In this document: positions 6,393 to 6,842 of the stretch, piece after piece
Position numbering within the stretch: the stretch's first letter is position 1
How the letters are laid out: each line of letters begins with the position of its first letter
Origin: an uncultured Cellvibrio sp.
GTDB lineage: Bacteria; Pseudomonadota; Gammaproteobacteria; Pseudomonadales; Cellvibrionaceae
Length of the DNA stretch: 6,842 bases
NCBI GenBank assembly: GCA_946482345.1
Contig: CAMLRJ010000188.1
Span: forward strand, 1-6,842
Direction: 5' to 3'
Program-made: the position numbers and the translations under genes
Notes under the pieces: generated by a model
What the model was told of the DNA's origin: nothing
The model's input: only the letters and a program-made list of their open reading frames with translations
Database searches by the model: none

Positions 6393-6842
6393 GTGAATTT
6401 CGTCTATCGGATTATTGTTTTAAGTTGTGTCTTTGTGTCGGGGTTTGCAGCAGCGGTTATCACACCAGCGAGTAACCAAGCTACGACTGTGGTAGCGGGT
6501 GAGTCAACTCAATATTTAACTATTGGTAATGCTACCAATGGCATAAGTTACAACAAGTATTCTGATTTTGGTGTGCACACACCGACAGTCATTTCCAATA
6601 CTACAAAATTTGATGGTGATAATTTAGTTGAAGCTGCAAAACTGATTATTATCGAATCCACACAAGTTAATATTTCGAACAAGATTGAAATCGTCGGTGA
6701 AACAGCCGATTTGCTGATAGTAAATCCATCGGGTGCTGTTTATGTTTCTAACGCCAGTTTTCGAAACATTTCAAGGTTGACCTTGGCTACTGCAGCCCTT
6801 ATCAATAAAGAATCCATCAGCGCACTGTTGCTTTCTCCGAAT
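6393..6842 (+). CDS. Two-partner-secretion (filamentous haemagglutinin-type) protein, N-terminal part, partial
   Basis: An open frame from GTG 6393 runs 150 codons to the window end without a stop. GGAGG at 6383-6387, five bases upstream, fixes the start. Residues 1-21 are a signal peptide (hydrophobic core ending GFAAA). The following segment matches the TPS/haemagglutination-activity domain at the start of TpsA exoproteins: NGISYNKYSDFGV (49-61, compare GLSHNxYxxFNV), EIVGETADLLIVNPSGAVYVS (99-119 region, compare NPNGI), and NISRLTLATA (125-134). This domain is recognised by an outer-membrane TpsB/Omp85-like transporter and starts a beta-helix. TpsA proteins include adhesins, haemolysins and contact-dependent inhibition toxins. 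The C-terminal part that would decide between them lies outside. The gene is 56 bases downstream of the small exported proteins, so it may be co-transcribed with them; no separate promoter is clear. Confidence 0.8.
   Translation, partial: MNFVYRIIVLSCVFVSGFAAAVITPASNQATTVVAGESTQYLTIGNATNGISYNKYSDFGVHTPTVISNTTKFDGDNLVEAAKLIIIESTQVNISNKIEIVGETADLLIVNPSGAVYVSNASFRNISRLTLATAALINKESISALLLSPN

Overview
The window comes from a gammaproteobacterium, most likely a relative of Cellvibrio or another member of the Cellvibrionaceae. The housekeeping proteins (GuaA tail, HtpG, MgsA, a cold-shock protein) look gammaproteobacterial. The long polyserine linker in the second gene is a habit of secreted proteins in Cellvibrio, Saccharophagus and Teredinibacter. 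The genus is an inference from style, not from a search. Every gene I can support lies on the plus strand.

Bases 1-1750: the last 87 codons of guaA (GMP synthase) are followed, almost without a gap, by an exported zinc hydrolase of the succinylglutamate desuccinylase/aspartoacylase family. That protein carries a serine-rich linker, a lipoyl-like half-barrel and an acidic tail. A short GC-rich hairpin repeat follows.

Bases 1792-3780: htpG (Hsp90 chaperone) is preceded by a near-perfect sigma-32 heat-shock promoter and closed by a clear intrinsic terminator.

Bases 3783-4850: an inverted pair of GC-rich dispersed repeats separates htpG from mgsA (methylglyoxal synthase). After mgsA comes a 194-base gap with a candidate promoter and structured leader, then a 70-residue CspA-family protein with a strong terminator. 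The core of the window is therefore a loose group of stress and metabolic genes, each with its own signals.

Bases 4855-6842: the character changes to exported proteins of unknown function. A promoter candidate leads into a probable lipoprotein with a glycine-rich hydrophobic stretch. Two small exported proteins follow that appear to be paralogues of each other; the first is broken by a one-base frameshift. Last comes the N-terminal part of a two-partner-secretion (filamentous haemagglutinin-type) protein that runs off the end. The close spacing of the first three suggests co-expression. This accessory block is the least explained and most interesting part of the window. No RNA genes, CRISPR arrays, insertion sequences or origins were seen.
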